From Alectoria sarmentosa (taxonomy: Eukaryota > Ascomycota > Lecanoromycetes > Lecanorales > Parmeliaceae): a stretch of 64,000 nt of DNA. Each line of letters begins with the position of its first letter. The first letter of the stretch is position 1. The notes below the pieces were generated by a model. That model was not told the origin of the DNA, did no database searches, and saw only the letters and a list, made by a program, of their open reading frames with translations. Below are positions 12,241 to 26,515 of the stretch, piece by piece. The translations under genes and the position numbers were made by a program. Location: assembly GCA_009733775.1 (NCBI GenBank), contig WOGZ01000127.1, positions 1 to 64,000 on the forward strand. Direction: 5' to 3'.

Positions 12241-13831
12241 AAATAATAATAATATTTATATATTAAATGTTTATTTAAACGTTACACGTAAAGTTTATAT
12301 CAAAATTTAATAATATAACGCTTTAAGTCGATTTTTTTATATATTCGCTATTATCGAATATTTTTTAACATTTTATTTTTAAACGATATACTTATATCAA
12401 CGATTAAAGTAATAATTTATTTTTTTATTAAATTTATCAATATTATATTTACACGAAATCAAAAAAAAAGATTAAAAAGTAAAACGTTTCGAATTAAAAA
12501 AACATTATTTTTATGTTTAATAATGCAATGCTCGCATAGATAATGAAAAATATAATTATTAAATTAAAAACTTTAAAAATCAAATCTCTCAATTTAGCGT
12601 TAACATATTTTATTTTATAATTAATTTCAGCTTCGCCTATTTCGAAATCGCAATTCACTTAATTAATTATTTAATTAATTACGATTTAAGAAGATAAGCG
12701 ATAAAGATTTGAGAATATCGAATATTTTAATAATATCGACGATGTGTATATATTCGTAAATCGTTTATTTAACATAGTCACGAATAAGAAAGTTAAATTA
12801 ATATAATTTAATTTAATAACATTATTTAAAAACATCGCATTCAATTAATATTATTACGAGTTATTAAGCGTTATTAAATAAATTTTTAATATAAATGCGC
12901 TATTGAATTTATAATATTAAATATTTATCGATCGATTTAAATTTAATTATTTCAAATTTATAACTTAATTGAAAATATATTAATATTTACGAAAAAATGC
13001 AGTTAATAAAAAGAACGTTATTATTTATATTTAAAATATTATAAAAATCACGAAAAGTTTTAAATGAAATTAACAAAATAATTTTATAATAAGTTTTTAT
13101 TATTTCGAATTAAGTTTATAACGAGATTTGAATTTATTCGAAAATTTTATATAATTTATTAAATAAATATAATTACATTAAAAGATTTAATATTAAATAT
13201 ATATTATATATAATTTTAAATTACGTTTATTCAATTCTTATTTACAATCACGTGAATAATAATTTTATTAATAATTTTATTAATAATAGCAATATCGTTT
13301 ATTTATAAAAAATTTATAGCAATTATATTTATCGAAATTTTCGCAATAATTATATTCAATTAAATTATAATAAATTTATTAAAATGAAAAAAAAAGAGTT
13401 AAATTTATAATTCGCTTATAGATAATTATTATATAATATTTATAAATTATTTTTTAATATATATATCACGTTATTATAATAATACACATAATAATGAAAA
13501 AAATAAGATTATAATTTATTAAATTTCTGCAAACGAGGATTATAAATGCATTTATAAAAAATGCATTTATTATTATTAAGTTCTTTAATTAAGTAAAATA
13601 TCGACGCTATAAAATTAGCATTTAACTCGATTAAATCTTAAATATAATGTTATTTAATTGTGTTTATAAATAAAAGAATTTAAAAAATTCATGTTAACAA
13701 AATTGCGCTCGAAGAATACGACATTAAAAATATTATTTTTCGATTATTATTCTCACTTTATATATATATAATAATTTATCTTAACTTAATAAAATATAAT
13801 ATTGTTAAATTTATCTTTATTAGAAACTTAA
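12241..13831. other. AT-rich interior between repeat C and Gypsy-2, unassigned
   Basis: About 1.6 kb of RIP-like sequence without readable domains. If the repeat C copies are LTRs, this is the interior of a short element into which Gypsy-2 inserted. Confidence 0.5.
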
Positions 13832-14041
13832 TGTGTGTGCAATAACTTATATTAATAGTATATAAAAAATATTATTTATAAAAAGTAATTATAAAAAGCG
13901 ATATCGTAAAAAAGATGCGCATTCGCCAAAACGTTAAATTAAATATAAATTAGCGCAAATATAAAAATATATCGAACGTATTAAATATATTAAATATTGA
14001 TGCAAATATAATATAAATATATAAAAAAAAAAATTATAACA
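13832..14041 (-). repeat. 3' LTR of Gypsy-2
   Basis: 210 bp from TGTGTGTGCAATAA to ATTATAACA. Aligns end to end with 20,359-20,568, sharing ATTTATAAAAAGTAATTATAAA, ATGCGCA(T/C)TCG and ATATCGAACGTAT. Confidence 0.85.
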
Positions 14042-17000
14042 TTATCTTTTTTCTTAAAATCGAAGCTTCTGCGACGATTTATTAATAAATTCTCTTATAC
14101 TCGTGACGCGCGTTTAAATATAAGCGAAGTAACGTTCTTAATCGTTATAATTCAATATTTCGATTTGAGTTCGAAATCGTTATAAGCGAAGAAATTATGT
14201 ATTAATAATGTTAATAAAGAGCTTTATTCGAATAATTTTTTAAATAAAAAGTGAGGTTTAAGTTTATCTGAATACTTATAATAATAATCGACGATTAAAT
14301 CGAGACTTTTTATCGCGTTGATGAATGATTGTTATAACGAATTATCATAAATTTCTGATTCGATGTATTTGATTTTGTATATAAGATATCCTTTTTTGTT
14401 TATAATGAAATCTTTCATTTTTTTATCGATTTTGAATTCGAGAATTTCTTCAACTTTTTAGATTTTATTTTTTTCGTCGATATTAATAAATAACGATAAG
14501 ATTATGCGTTATTTTGAAAAAAGATTATTATTGTTTAAATAAAGTAATTATGAATAAAAGATAGAATATAATCTTTTTATCGATATTGAAAGTTTCAATT
14601 CATATGTTAATTCGTGAGATTTAATGATTTTAAACGATTCAAGATTTTTATAATTAAGCGATTTATTTAATTTAACGATTTTGATATTTCGATTATTCAA
14701 CATTATTATATCATTTATTATAAATTTCGATATAAATAAACGATATTTATTAATTTATTTCTTTTATAAAGCTCGAAATTATTCGAGTTGTTTTTTAACG
14801 TGTTTTTTTATTCGATTTATTTTGTTTATAAAGATATTGACGAATTGAATTTATTTTTTAACTCGCTAATTGATAGATTGATTTTAAAAATTGAAAGATT
14901 TTAATTTTGATCGCGGAATGTATTTTTTGATCAAGAGAAAGGGAAATAAGTTTGTGAAGATGTTTTTATTAAAATTTATTTCAAATTTCGCAAGTGAAAG
15001 TTAATTTACTCAATCATTTTGATTATAATTAACATATGTTCATAAAAATTATTTAAACGACGCATTAATATTCTTAGTTTGATCGTTTATTTTAAGATAA
15101 AAAATAATAAAAAGCAATAATTTATTCTCACTCTGTGATATAATCTTTTTTAAAAATAAGCGATAAATTAAATATTATAATCAAAGATGATGAAAAACGA
15201 ATATTTTTTTTCTTATTAAATTTATTCGATAAAGACTTATATAATTGTCTTCACTTCGAGAGAATTTAAGAATATAATTTTTTTTTTTTAAATAGTCTAT
15301 TTATTATTATCATAACGTGTTAATAAAAACGATTATATTTTAAATAAATCGATAAAGAAATGATGAAGTCGATAAAAATGTTTTGTTAATAACGATTTGA
15401 GATGAATAAAGACTTAAATAGCTCTTGTTTACTTTCACGATAAATCTTTAATCTTTTACAAATGTGATAGTTTTTGATATAACGCGTTATCGAGTTTATT
15501 ATTCAAAGTTAATAATAAAAACGTGATAATTTGTTATAAATAAATAATTTACTTATATGTTCATCGAGAGAAATATTATATATGTTTTTGATAATAATAA
15601 TGCGTAAATTCGAATCGTTCGATATATAAAGCTTGTCGTTTATATATAACAAATTTTCATAAATTTTGCAATTTTTCAATTCGAGTTTGATTTTATTCTT
15701 GATAATGTTTAAAGAAAATTTTCTTTAATTTAAAATCTTTATTTAAATGATGTTTTAAATAACATTATCGTGTTTATAAGCGCTTTTTATTTAACGTAAT
15801 AAGTTCGAAGTTTTAATAACGAAGATTTTCTTTAATTCAACACTTAATTTCTCTTTAAAAGTCTTTATTAAAAATCTCGATAATGATTTTACATTTGACT
15901 TTTCATTATTAAGATCATTTTATTCGCTTAATTCGTATAATATCGTAATTAAATAAGTTATATCTTTTCTTATTTCGTTTAATAGCATAAAGACAAATTG
16001 CGCGACATTCTTCACTCTTTTTTTCAAGTTGTTATCTTTGAAGATTGTTTAATAACGATATTATATACGATTATTATTATCGTTTTTCGAGAAATCTTTT
16101 ACTCTTTATATTAAATTATCGAGTTTAATATTTTATTTCTTAAAACGATAAATGATGCGAAAATTAAATTTCGATAAAAATTTTGTTTATTTAACTTGAC
16201 GCGAATTCAATTGCTTCGATGATATGAAATATTATAAATTTTTATAATTTGATATAATTTGAATGAGATCCTTTATAAAGGTTTTCGTAAATTTTAAATA
16301 TTACTTTTCAAATATACGAATTATAATCATAAGTTCTTTATTATAAATGTCGTAATTATATTTTATCGAAAATATCTTTTTGAAAAGGAATGCGATAGGT
16401 TTTAAAATTTCATCGCTTTTTCTTTATAACAATATAACGATTATTATATAATTGAATATATTAATTTTTAATTATATTTTTTTATTTGAATTGAAATGAA
16501 TAAATATAAATGCGATAATGAATATTTTTTTAAGAACATCGAATGCGAATTACTCGAGTTCATTTTTTGCTTAAAAATATATAAAGTTTTTCTTTTATTC
16601 GATATATATAAGATTGATAAAAAATGTAACAATTTTTAAGTATTCCGAAATGAATTTGCGATAAAAGTTAATAAAGTTTAAAAATGTTTATATATTTTTA
16701 ATGTAACGAGATTCTTTTCATTGCGTGATTATATCGATCTTTTTAAAATTTATTTCGACTTCGTCGATAATGATAATAAGATCGAGATATTTGATTTAAA
16801 TAATATAAAAATCGCATTTGTTAATGTCGAGGTAAAGCTTAATCTATTAAAATTTCTTTAAAATCTTTCTCACGTGAAAAACGTGTTTTTTTTTAATGTT
16901 ATTACAAATAAAAATATTATCAAAATATGTCGTGCAAAAGACGTTTAGATATTTTTTTAATACATTATTAATGAATGCTTAAAATGTTATAAAAGCGCTA

Positions 17001-17181
17001 TATAAATCAAATAACATTATCATATATTTATAAAAATCATATCTTATGAGAAAGATAATTCTTTTTTTATAATCTTTTTTTATTCGAATCTCGTTGAAAA
17101 TAATTATGATATCGAATTTGTTATAAATTCGAGTTGCATAAAATTTAATTAAAATCTTTTTAATTAAAAGTGATGCGTTTT

Positions 17182-17332
17182 AATTGAAAACGATGAGAGC
17201 ATTAAAAGCTCGATAATTAATATAAAGTTTAAATTCTTTATTAGATTTTTTAACGATAAAAACAAAAGCGATATAAAATAATGTGTTTGATTAAATATAT
17301 CCTTTTCTCAATATCTCATCGATGTATTTTTT
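17182..17332 (-). pseudogene. Gypsy-2 reverse transcriptase relic
   Basis: On the minus strand the sequence reads YIDEILRKGYI, a stop, then VFIVKKSNKEFKLYINYRAF and NALIVFN. This follows Gypsy RT 'YLDENLxKGFIR...VLFVKKKDGxLRLCVDYRALNALTIKN'. Asp-to-Asn and Arg-to-stop changes are G-to-A on the coding strand. Only the beginning of RT is readable; RNase H and integrase should lie at lower coordinates (about 14,500-16,800), where the frames are too decayed to read by eye. Confidence 0.8.
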
Positions 17333-18744
17333 AATTATTAATGTTTATTCTTTAAACATATCATAAGCTCTTTTTATAAATGATGAAATTTTTTTTTTGA
17401 GATATATCTCGTGATTTATAAAACGATTTGATAATAACTTATTTATTTTTATAAGATTTTATATTTTAATTCACTTGTGATATGTTTTAAGCACACGCAT
17501 CTTTAATTTCTTTATATTAAAAGACTTTTTTCTCATTTTATTAAAGAACTTTTTATAATTATTTATTATTATCGCAGAAACGTTTATTATGAAATCAATC
17601 TTTTCGAAAGATAAAGAAAATTAAGATAATTGTTCGAAGTTTTAAGATTATATTGCGATGATTTTATTTTTTAATTTTTTCGTTATTTTAATAAAGATTA
17701 AAGCGGAGATTTTTATTATGTTAGCGTGCTTAAAAGGATTTTTCGAAAAAATCTTTTGATTCTTTTTTTCGTTGTAAATCGTTATAAATTTATTGTATAA
17801 AAGATAATGAGATATGTAATGATCGAAATTGAAAATAATGATTCTTTTTTTAAATGAAATATAAGAGTCATGTTGTTTCAGTTAAGGCATTTTTAAGATA
17901 ATCTCGAATTATTCAAATGCGATAACGAAACATTATAAATTTTTTATGTGATCTTCGATGATTAATTTAATTAAGATCATATATATAATATTAAATATAA
18001 ATTTATCGTTCATTAAGCGCAATTTATAAAATTTAAATAAAATCATTTTTGATAATTTATTTTTTATAATAAAGATAACGTTTATAAAATTATATATAAA
18101 AGCTTTAATATTAATAAAACAATTAATTTTAATAACATTTTTATTAATATAAACTTATTTATAAAAGTTTAATTGTCGTTTATATTATAATAATGCTTCG
18201 ATGATAATAATATAAATTGAAAGCGTAACGAAAACGAGAGAATTTTCTTTTTTTAATTCTTTAATTTTTGTGCGTAAACGCTTTTTTAGGTCTCTGATGA
18301 CGATTTAATCAAAAATATTTAATTTTTCGATCTTTTAAGAAGTTCGATAAATTTTTTTCTCTTAATTTCAACTTTTATTATCTTTATTATAATTTTCATT
18401 TAATTTTTATTAAAAGACTTTGCGTTTTAATATGATGCATTATCATCATTAAAGCGATAATTAATTTTCAAACATTTTTAATAACGATTCTCTTTCATGA
18501 TTCGATTAATCAAAGTTTTTAAATAATAATATTCAATATTTTGATATAAGAAATCTTATTTAAAATTATTTGATCGATTATTATTTCTTTCTTTATCGAA
18601 AAAAGAATTATTGTTGCGTGTTAATGATTTAACGAATTCTTTAATTGTTTTTTAATCGTTTTTAAATTTATTATTTTTATTCAAAAATGCATTGTTAATG
18701 ATTTTTAAATTTACGATAATATAACGTAAGCGAATAATCATATC

Positions 18745-19842
18745 TTAAAATAAAATAAAGCTTTTATTAAAAATTCGATATTTTAATCGTGTATTAATCA
18801 ATCGTTTTAAATTGAACATTTTTAAGATGTTTATATAATTTAAAGAAGCGATGACTGTATTGAAATAAACGTAAAAAATTTCGAAAGATTCTTTTTTATC
18901 TTTAATATTCATATCGAAATTTGAGTTATAAAATTCAATATTTGATTTGATAAGTTTATCGTATATTTCAAACATATTTTTCAATTTTTTAATCATTTCG
19001 TCTATCGTAAAATAAAAATTATAATAAATTATATTCGAACGAGTTTTGATGATATCGAATGTCGTATTTTTATAATAATCTTTTATATAATCGATTTTGT
19101 CGAGTTTAATAAAGAATTATTCGACACTTTATTTGAATTTCGCATAAAAATGTATACGTTAATCGTTTCACTTATGATAATCTTTTTTGAAACCTTTAAA
19201 GTTTTTCACGTTCGGATAATATTTATTAATGCTGATAACGATTTTTATAACATTTATTTTTGTAATAAGTGTATAATGTCGATTTTTTTTTTTTAGAAAA
19301 TTGATAAGAGAAACGTTATTATGACGTAAATGAACCTTTATATAATGTTTTTCCGCGTCGAAATTTATTAGTTTCTCTTTATGTGATTACTTCGTAATCG
19401 CAGTTTTGAGTTATTTATTTTCACGATATAATTTCTTTATCGTAATACGATATTTATTTTATAATCGTCGAATTCTCGCAATATTTTCTTCTTTTTTGAT
19501 AATATATATATTAATGTCTTTTAATTAATGAATTAAAATATAAAATTTCATTTTAACTTTATTTGCTTTTTTGTCGATTTATATATTTTTTTATTGAAAT
19601 ACGATTAAATTTTCTCGACAAATTTAAATATTCTCGATCATATTTTTAAATATATCACATTATTTTTTAAAAGACTTAATTACATTATTGACGAAATTCT
19701 CAAATAAATTAATGATAACATAAATAAAGTTCGCGTCGTCTTTAATAATATTTATCAATAACACTTCGTTTTGAAAATCGCTCAATTCGATGATGAATCT
19801 TTTAACGCGTCGACGTAATTTTCTTTGATGATTTTCAGACAT
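18745..19842 (-). pseudogene. Gypsy-2 gag region relic
   Basis: Two open stretches on the minus strand (19,660-19,842 and 18,745-18,996) sit just inside the right (5') LTR, where gag belongs. The first starts MSENHQRKLRRRVKRF, a basic N-terminus. The second contains ESFEIFYVYFNTVIASLNY, vaguely like retrotransposon gag. The frames between them carry stops. Assigned by position and composition rather than by a diagnostic motif. Confidence 0.45.
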
Positions 19843-20358
19843 TTTCGGTTAAGCGTTTTCGTTTTTTAATGATTTTTTCATTTGAATTGTGTTAAATGAA
19901 AACGAATTTTCACGATTCGAGTCTTGATTATTTTTATCGAAATTGTTAAATAATAAAAGATATTGCATTTCGTTTATTATATTTATTATAATGTTTTAAC
20001 TTTAACTTTATATTTTAATAAATTTTAATATAAGCGTAATTCTCGAATTTATAAAAAAGCTCGATGAAATGTTGATTTTATTTTTTATTCGTAATTTTAA
20101 TTTTTCGTAAATGAAAAACTTTAACGTGATTGTGATTGAGGTTTAATTATTTATAAAATTAAAACGATTATTCTCTTTTGATTAATCTCGCGAATTTATT
20201 AATTTGATTCGCGTTTTAAATTCTTAACGTATTATCGTTAAAATGTTAATAATAAAGTGTTATCGTGATTGATGCGTCTCTTTAAATACATTTTTAACTT
20301 CGTTAACAACTCGTTATTATTTGAAAAAGAAATAAATAATATTATATTAAAAATTTAA

Positions 20359-20568
20359 TGTGTGTGCAATAATTTATATTGATAGTATATAAAAAATATT
20401 ATTTATAAAAAGTAATTATAAAGGGCGACATCGTGAAAAAAATGCGCACTCGTTAAAGCGCTAAATTAAATATAAACTAGCGCAAATATGAAGGCATATC
20501 GAACGTATCGAGCATATCAAATACTAATGTAAATATAATATAAGTATATAAAGAAAGAAATTATAATA
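20359..20568 (-). repeat. 5' LTR of Gypsy-2
   Basis: 210 bp from TGTGTGTGCAATAA to ATTATAATA (terminal CA mutated to TA). It retains more G/C than the left copy (for example AAGGGCGACATCGTG against AAAAGCGATATCGTA), showing uneven RIP of the two copies. Confidence 0.85.
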
Positions 20569-20648
20569 ATCTCATTATCGCTATTTCGCTATCGCCATCA
20601 CTTAATTATAAAAATATAACTTTTTCTATTTTTTATAAACACTTATTA

Positions 20649-20797
20649 TGATATATTATAAAATTTAAAAAATTTAATAAAATAAAATTAATACGATTTT
20701 AACATATATATATATTTACTTCGTTTGCACATATAAATTTTTATATAAAATATTATCACATTAAATTAATAAATTATTTATTATTAATTTCGTGATA
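20649..20797. repeat. 149-bp LTR-like repeat C, right copy
   Basis: Begins TGATATATTATAAAATTT and ends TTTCGTGATA. Full-length partner of 12,092-12,240. The two lie outside Gypsy-2 on either side, only 80 bp from its right LTR and 1.6 kb from its left LTR. Confidence 0.75.
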
Positions 20798-21628
20798 TTA
20801 AAAGTAATAAAAAAAAATCGCAATTTTTTTTAAGTTTTTAATACGAAATATATTAAATTATTTTAACTTTTAATAAAATAATACTTCGTTTACTTTTAAA
20901 AAATATTATTTTAAGAAAATATTTATATAAAATCTTTAAATTTCAATAATCAATTTAAGAAATCGTGAAAATATTGTTAATAATTAAGCTATATTTTATA
21001 AATACAAAATTCGATTATTTTTTTAAACTTTTTCTTTTTTTTAAATTATTGTTATTAAAAAAACTTTAATTGAATTATTTAAATTCGAAGTTTAAAATAT
21101 AATAATATAAATGTAATTTATCGTATTAAAATCTCGAATCGAAGATTTAACGCTTATATACGTAAAAAAATGCTATTACGAAATTTATTTTTTTAATAAA
21201 TTATTAATAAAATTTTCATATTATAAAACTTTTATTAACGTTAAGTTTTTATAAAATTTATCGTTTACGAATATTTTTACATTTTGATACGAGTTAATAT
21301 CTTATTTTCAATATATCGTTATTATAAAAAATTTATATAAAATATAAATTTGTAAAAGTTTTATTAATTTATTAAGTTTATTTATATAATTACGAAAAAT
21401 GTTTTAATAAACTATTAATATTATTGCGAAAAAACTTTTATCGATTTTAAAGTAAATAGTTTTTATAGCAAATTTAAATTTTTATAATTATTATTTCGTT
21501 TATATTAAAATATAAATTTATAATATTATTTCGATTCTTTAATATATAACTTAAATAAAAAAATAAAAAAATAAAATAAAGTTAAATTTTAACGTAAGTG
21601 ATATTTTTTCTTTTATTGTAAATAATAT
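20798..21628. other. AT-rich spacer, nothing recognised
   Basis: About 830 bp of RIP-like sequence between repeat C and the Copia element. No readable domain or repeat. Confidence 0.5.
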
Positions 21629-21952
21629 TGCGAGAATAAATTGCGAAGCGAAATTATTAATAATCGAGTAATTTTAATAATAATAAATTATAATTATAAT
21701 TATAATAATAATCGTGTTTAAATAATACAAAGAAAAAATATATATAAAAACGAGTATAATTTAATTTATATAATATAAAAAGACCCCGAAATTAAATTTA
21801 AACAATTATCGAATTTCTATAAATTTTATATCGAAAAGTGACGAATTTAAAAATATTACTTTTATAATCATTTGTCAAACTTATATAATTTATATAAACT
21901 TTTCGTATAATCGATATAAGCGAGTTTATTATTTAATAAATAAATTTAAATA
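21629..21952 (-). repeat. 3' LTR of Copia
   Basis: 324 bp beginning TGCGAGAATAAATTGCGAAG and ending TTTAAATA. Shares long stretches with 26,516-26,837, such as AACAATTATCGAATT, TTTTATATCGAAAAGTGACG and CGTATAATCGATATAAGCGA. Confidence 0.85.
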
Positions 21953-22872
21953 ATAATTTCTTTTTAAAAATTCGTTTATATCGATTAATGAAAATTATAC
22001 ATTTTTATTAATCGCTTATATCGTTTATAAATACGAAGTTTATAATAGTTTTATTATTAATTAAAATCTCTCGCATATAATAATATTAAATATCGATATA
22101 TTTAATACGTTAATAATATTTAAAATTTTTAATGAGAGTAAAAGTACTTTTATTGTCGTCGAGTAAACGAATTAAATCGTTTTTAAAAATTCGAAAATGT
22201 AACTTTTAAAGTTATCGTATAATTTATATAATTATCTTAATAATTTCGATAAAAGCGACGTATTTAATCTCAATAGTAAATATAATAACACTTTTTTACT
22301 TTTTATTATTTTAAATATAAATCGTTTAATTTCGTAATAAAATATATTTATAAATGAATTTCTTATTTGTTTTATTTTTATCATAAATCGAGTTTAATAA
22401 ACGATAAAATTTTCTTTTTTATGAAATCGTAGATTATATTTAATAATATCGACGATATATTTAAATATTCGATTAATTGTATTTAAATAACGTATAATAA
22501 AATTATAATAAAGTTGATTTAATTTATTAATCGTAAAAGTTATATTAAATCGTGTGTTAATTATAAAATATATGAGATTTTTAATGCGTTTTTAATAATT
22601 TAATTAAATAATGCGTTTTTATCGAAGCGTATAATTTCGATTATTTCGTATTTATCAAATAATATAACAATCGAAATATATTATTTCATTTTATATTCGT
22701 AGATAATCTCTTTAACGTATTATAATTAATTAAAAGTTAAAATAATAACGATATAATATATTTGAATATCGAATATTTTATCAATTAAATCGAAGTTTTT
22801 TATTTTAAAAAATGTTTTAATATTATTTTTAATAATGTTAATTAAAATCTCGATTATAATAAAGATAAAAAT

Positions 22873-22884
22873 ATCGTCGATATA
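22873..22884 (-). pseudogene. Copia reverse transcriptase YIDD relic
   Basis: On the minus strand the sequence around this site reads IIVFYIDDIFIF, matching the 'xxxLLYVDDxLI' catalytic block of Copia reverse transcriptases. Both catalytic Asp codons happen to survive, but flanking frames are full of stops. Confidence 0.75.
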
Positions 22885-24742
22885 AAAAACGATAATAATT
22901 ACTTTTGAATTTGTAATTTGAATATAAATACATTTATTCGAAAATATAACTTTAAATCTCGTTTTAATAATAATTTTTTTCGATATTTATACTTTAAATA
23001 TAAGTCGATAATTTAAAATTATATAATTTTTTTTATAAACGAAGTACTTTATTATTAATAGTATTGAATATTTAAATAATGTTATTATATAAACTTCGTT
23101 ATATAAATCGTTATTAAAATACGCGTTATTAATGTTTAATTAATAAATTAATAAATTTAAATAAATTATTAAAACGAATAATAATTTTAATAATTCGAAT
23201 TTGAAAATAAATGCGAACGTTTCGTTATAATTTATTTTTTTTCATTTATAAATACATTCGAGTAATTAATTTTATTTTATATTAATCGATAATTTTATCG
23301 AAATTGTATTTAATTTTAAATATTTATTTATAATTAATAAACTTACGCTCGATAAATAAGTTATTAAATTTTTAAATATTATATATTATTAAATCGATAA
23401 TTTATTTAATAATAATAAACTTTTATTTAAGCGCATTAAATTCGTTAATAATTTTTTTATAAATCGTAAATTTGATATATTATATAATATATATTTAATT
23501 TTTGCGATTAAAGATCTTATCAAATTTTACACGAATATTCGTTTTACGAATACGCGATAATTTAATAAATTTAATTATAAGTTTTATAAAGCGTCGTATA
23601 CTATTTTTTAATATAAAAATAAATGTTAAATTTATAATAATAACATTTAAAATCGAGTTAAATTCGATTTAAAAAATCGAAATTTGAATTATTCGACGTT
23701 TATTTAAAATAATATTTAGAATTTTCGAAATCTTATTAATTGCGAAAGAAAAAATTTCTTTATTATTATTATTCGATAAACGAGATTATAAATCTTTCTT
23801 TAAATAATTGAAGACTATTTAATGAAAGTCTTTGTTAAAAATCACACGTAAAATTAAGTAATATTTAAACGTCACCTGAATGAAATTCTAATTATGAAGT
23901 TTTAAGTATAAATGCATATATGCAAAAGTAAAAGATTAGATTATAATTTGATACGATAGTGTAAAACTAAGTTATAAAGCTAGTCTTAATTTATAATAAA
24001 TCGTAATATCGAAAAGCGAATCATAACAATCTCTCTTTGATATAAATTTTCTTAAATTATTATTTTATTCGTTTATCGATGACGATATGATGTTATTAAT
24101 TAAAGTTTTATCGTCTTTTTAATCATCGTCGTCGTTAAATAAGTTTTTAAATAACAATTTTAAGTCTTTTTGATGCTTATAAAAAATTAAATTCGTAAAT
24201 TATTCAAATTAATTTTTACTAAATTTATAATTAAGTTTTTGAATAATATTTAATATATATTTTAAAATAAATTTACGTTATAAATTTTTGCTTCGTCGTT
24301 GTTTTTTAAATAAAAACATTTTATACATATATTGAAATATTTTTTCATTGTTGAAATTTTATATTAATTTTGTTTATTGTTTTTCAAATGATTTTTTTTA
24401 ATAAAAAGTTTATTATAAATATAATACGCGTATATTATCGTTTTTATTTAAAAGAATAACGATAATTTTAATTATATAAGCATTATTTTTAATTATCGTA
24501 ATTATCGTTTTATTAAATCTTTTCGAAATTTTATTTTGATATACGATGTAAATAAAAAATAATTTTTATATAAACATTTATGTCGCGTAATTTTTTTTCG
24601 ATGATTTTATATTTTAATGCATTGTTAATATAAATGCACATTATCGACTTTTTATTTTTAATTAATAAATATTTGATTTCGTAAATTAAGAAATTATGAA
24701 TTTCGATTTTGAATGCGATAAATCGTATTATCGTTTATTTAA

Positions 24743-24976
24743 TTATTTTATTAATAAACGATATAAAATATATATATTTTCGTTTAATATTATTAATAAA
24801 AAACTTGCGATATATATTTTTATTTTGAATATCGTAATTTTTATATAAAGCTTTTTATTAATAATTTTAATTATTTTAATAACATTATATATATTGCAAT
24901 CGAAATCTTTTAAAATCTTAAATCGATTCATTTTATAAATATAAAGATATAGATTTTTTAATTCATATATTTTCAA
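24743..24976 (-). pseudogene. Open stretch in Copia interior, not assigned
   Basis: A 77-codon minus-strand open frame inside the Copia element, between the zinc-knuckle relic and the YIDD relic, where protease or integrase would be expected. The peptide is Ile/Lys/Tyr-rich RIP product. I could not match a motif, so this is a fragment of the polyprotein by position only. Confidence 0.35.
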
Positions 24977-25645
24977 ATAATTAAATCGTTAATGTATTAA
25001 TTTAAATGTTATAAAAATAAAATATTTACGTTTAAATAAAATCTTTATTATAATTACGATCGTTTAATTATTTAATATAAATGCTTTATCGAAATTATAG
25101 TTCGTTAATTCGTAAAAATTATTTTTCACATAATTAAAAACGACGATATTATTCGTTTTTTTATTAATGATTCGTATTATTTAATTATCGAAATATATTA
25201 AAAATTTACGTTTATCAAAACGATAATAAATAGCAAATTAACTTTTATATTCGATATATAAAATATATTCTTTAAAATTTCTATTTAACGATCGATTTAT
25301 ATACGAATGTTAATTATATTTTTTATATAATAATTCGTTTTAATTATCGAATTTCATTATTTTATCGTAATAAGTTATATTAACGAATAAATTTTTTTAA
25401 AATGTTATATAATGTGTGATTTTCGAATCGATGATTTATTTAAAAATCTTTATAATTTGATTACGATAAATAATTATTTAAACACAATTTTTGCGAGGTA
25501 TTTTTTACATTTTTTTTTCTCGTTATAATAGCGACTTTGTTTTTTTATTTGAGAAAGTGAATCGTAAACTTGTTGAAAATCTTGCGATTATATTTCAATC
25601 GTAAAATATCGTTTTTATTCGTTTTCTTTTCTTCTTTTTTAAGAT

Positions 25646-25693
25646 TGAAATAATTCGAATTATAATGATTTTTTTTGTCATATTTAAAGCATT
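25646..25693 (-). pseudogene. Copia gag zinc-knuckle (CCHC) relic
   Basis: On the minus strand the sequence reads KCFKYDKKNHYNSNYF followed by NLKKE. With Cys-to-Tyr and Gly-to-Asp/Lys/Asn changes (G-to-A) this is the CX2CX4HX4C knuckle 'KCFxCGKKGHYxxxC' of Copia gag. The spacing is exact, which makes chance unlikely. Confidence 0.75.
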
Positions 25694-26515
25694 TAACGTT
25701 TATAAAATTATTGTTTTTCGAACGATCTTTTTAATTTAATTTGTTATCACGATTTTTTTTCGTATTAACGATATTTAAGTTATTTTTACGTTTGATATCT
25801 TATTTTATTATATAATATTATTTTAAAATTGATATTGTAATTAAGATATCGATTTAATTTAAAATATGTTTCGTTATATCGTATTTATCTTTTTAATATA
25901 TATTTATAATTATCGTCGTATAATATATATTCGATAACTTTATATTTAATATAAAATTATAAATTTCATCGCTTAATTATTTCAAAACTATCGTTATTTT
26001 ATTAATTAATTTATCGTTGTTTTTAATATAATCGAAAAATCGTTATAATATAAATAATAAACGTTTTTTATTTCTCATTTTATAAAATCGTTTTAATTCG
26101 CTTTATACGTTTTTAATTAAATTTATATTATTTATATAATTTTGTTATCTTTTTTTCACATTAATTCTTAGCATAATAATTATTTAATAATTTATAAACA
26201 TTCAATTATATTCTTTTTTATTATCGTTCGAGTATTTTCTAATTTTTTTTATAACGCTTTATATATCACGTTTTATGAAAAACATTTTGTAAATTTAAAC
26301 TTAATTATTATAATTATAAGTTTTTAAAATAAGTAACTTAACATATAAATGCTTTAATAACGATTTATTTAAATCGTTTAAATCGATTTTCAGTATTTAT
26401 TTCTTATTTTTTCTAATAAATATTATAAATTTTTCGTTTAACGAATTCGAATTTTATTTAATAATATAAGAATTTGATAACGTTATTTCTCGATTTAATC
26501 GAGTTTATAATTTAT

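Larger units (their letters stand above)
13832..20568 (-). mobile_element. Gypsy-2: Ty3/Gypsy LTR retrotransposon, full length, RIP-inactivated
   Basis: A 6.7-kb dead element on the minus strand with identical-length 210-bp LTRs (13,832-14,041 and 20,359-20,568). Orientation is shown by the pyrimidine tract TTATCTTTTTTCTT right after the left LTR, which is the polypurine tract on the minus strand. Gag-like open frames lie near the right LTR and the RT relic at 17,182-17,332. No clear target duplication is visible (left flank CTTAA, right flank ATCTC). That could reflect mutation, flank recombination or a slightly misplaced end. Confidence 0.85.
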
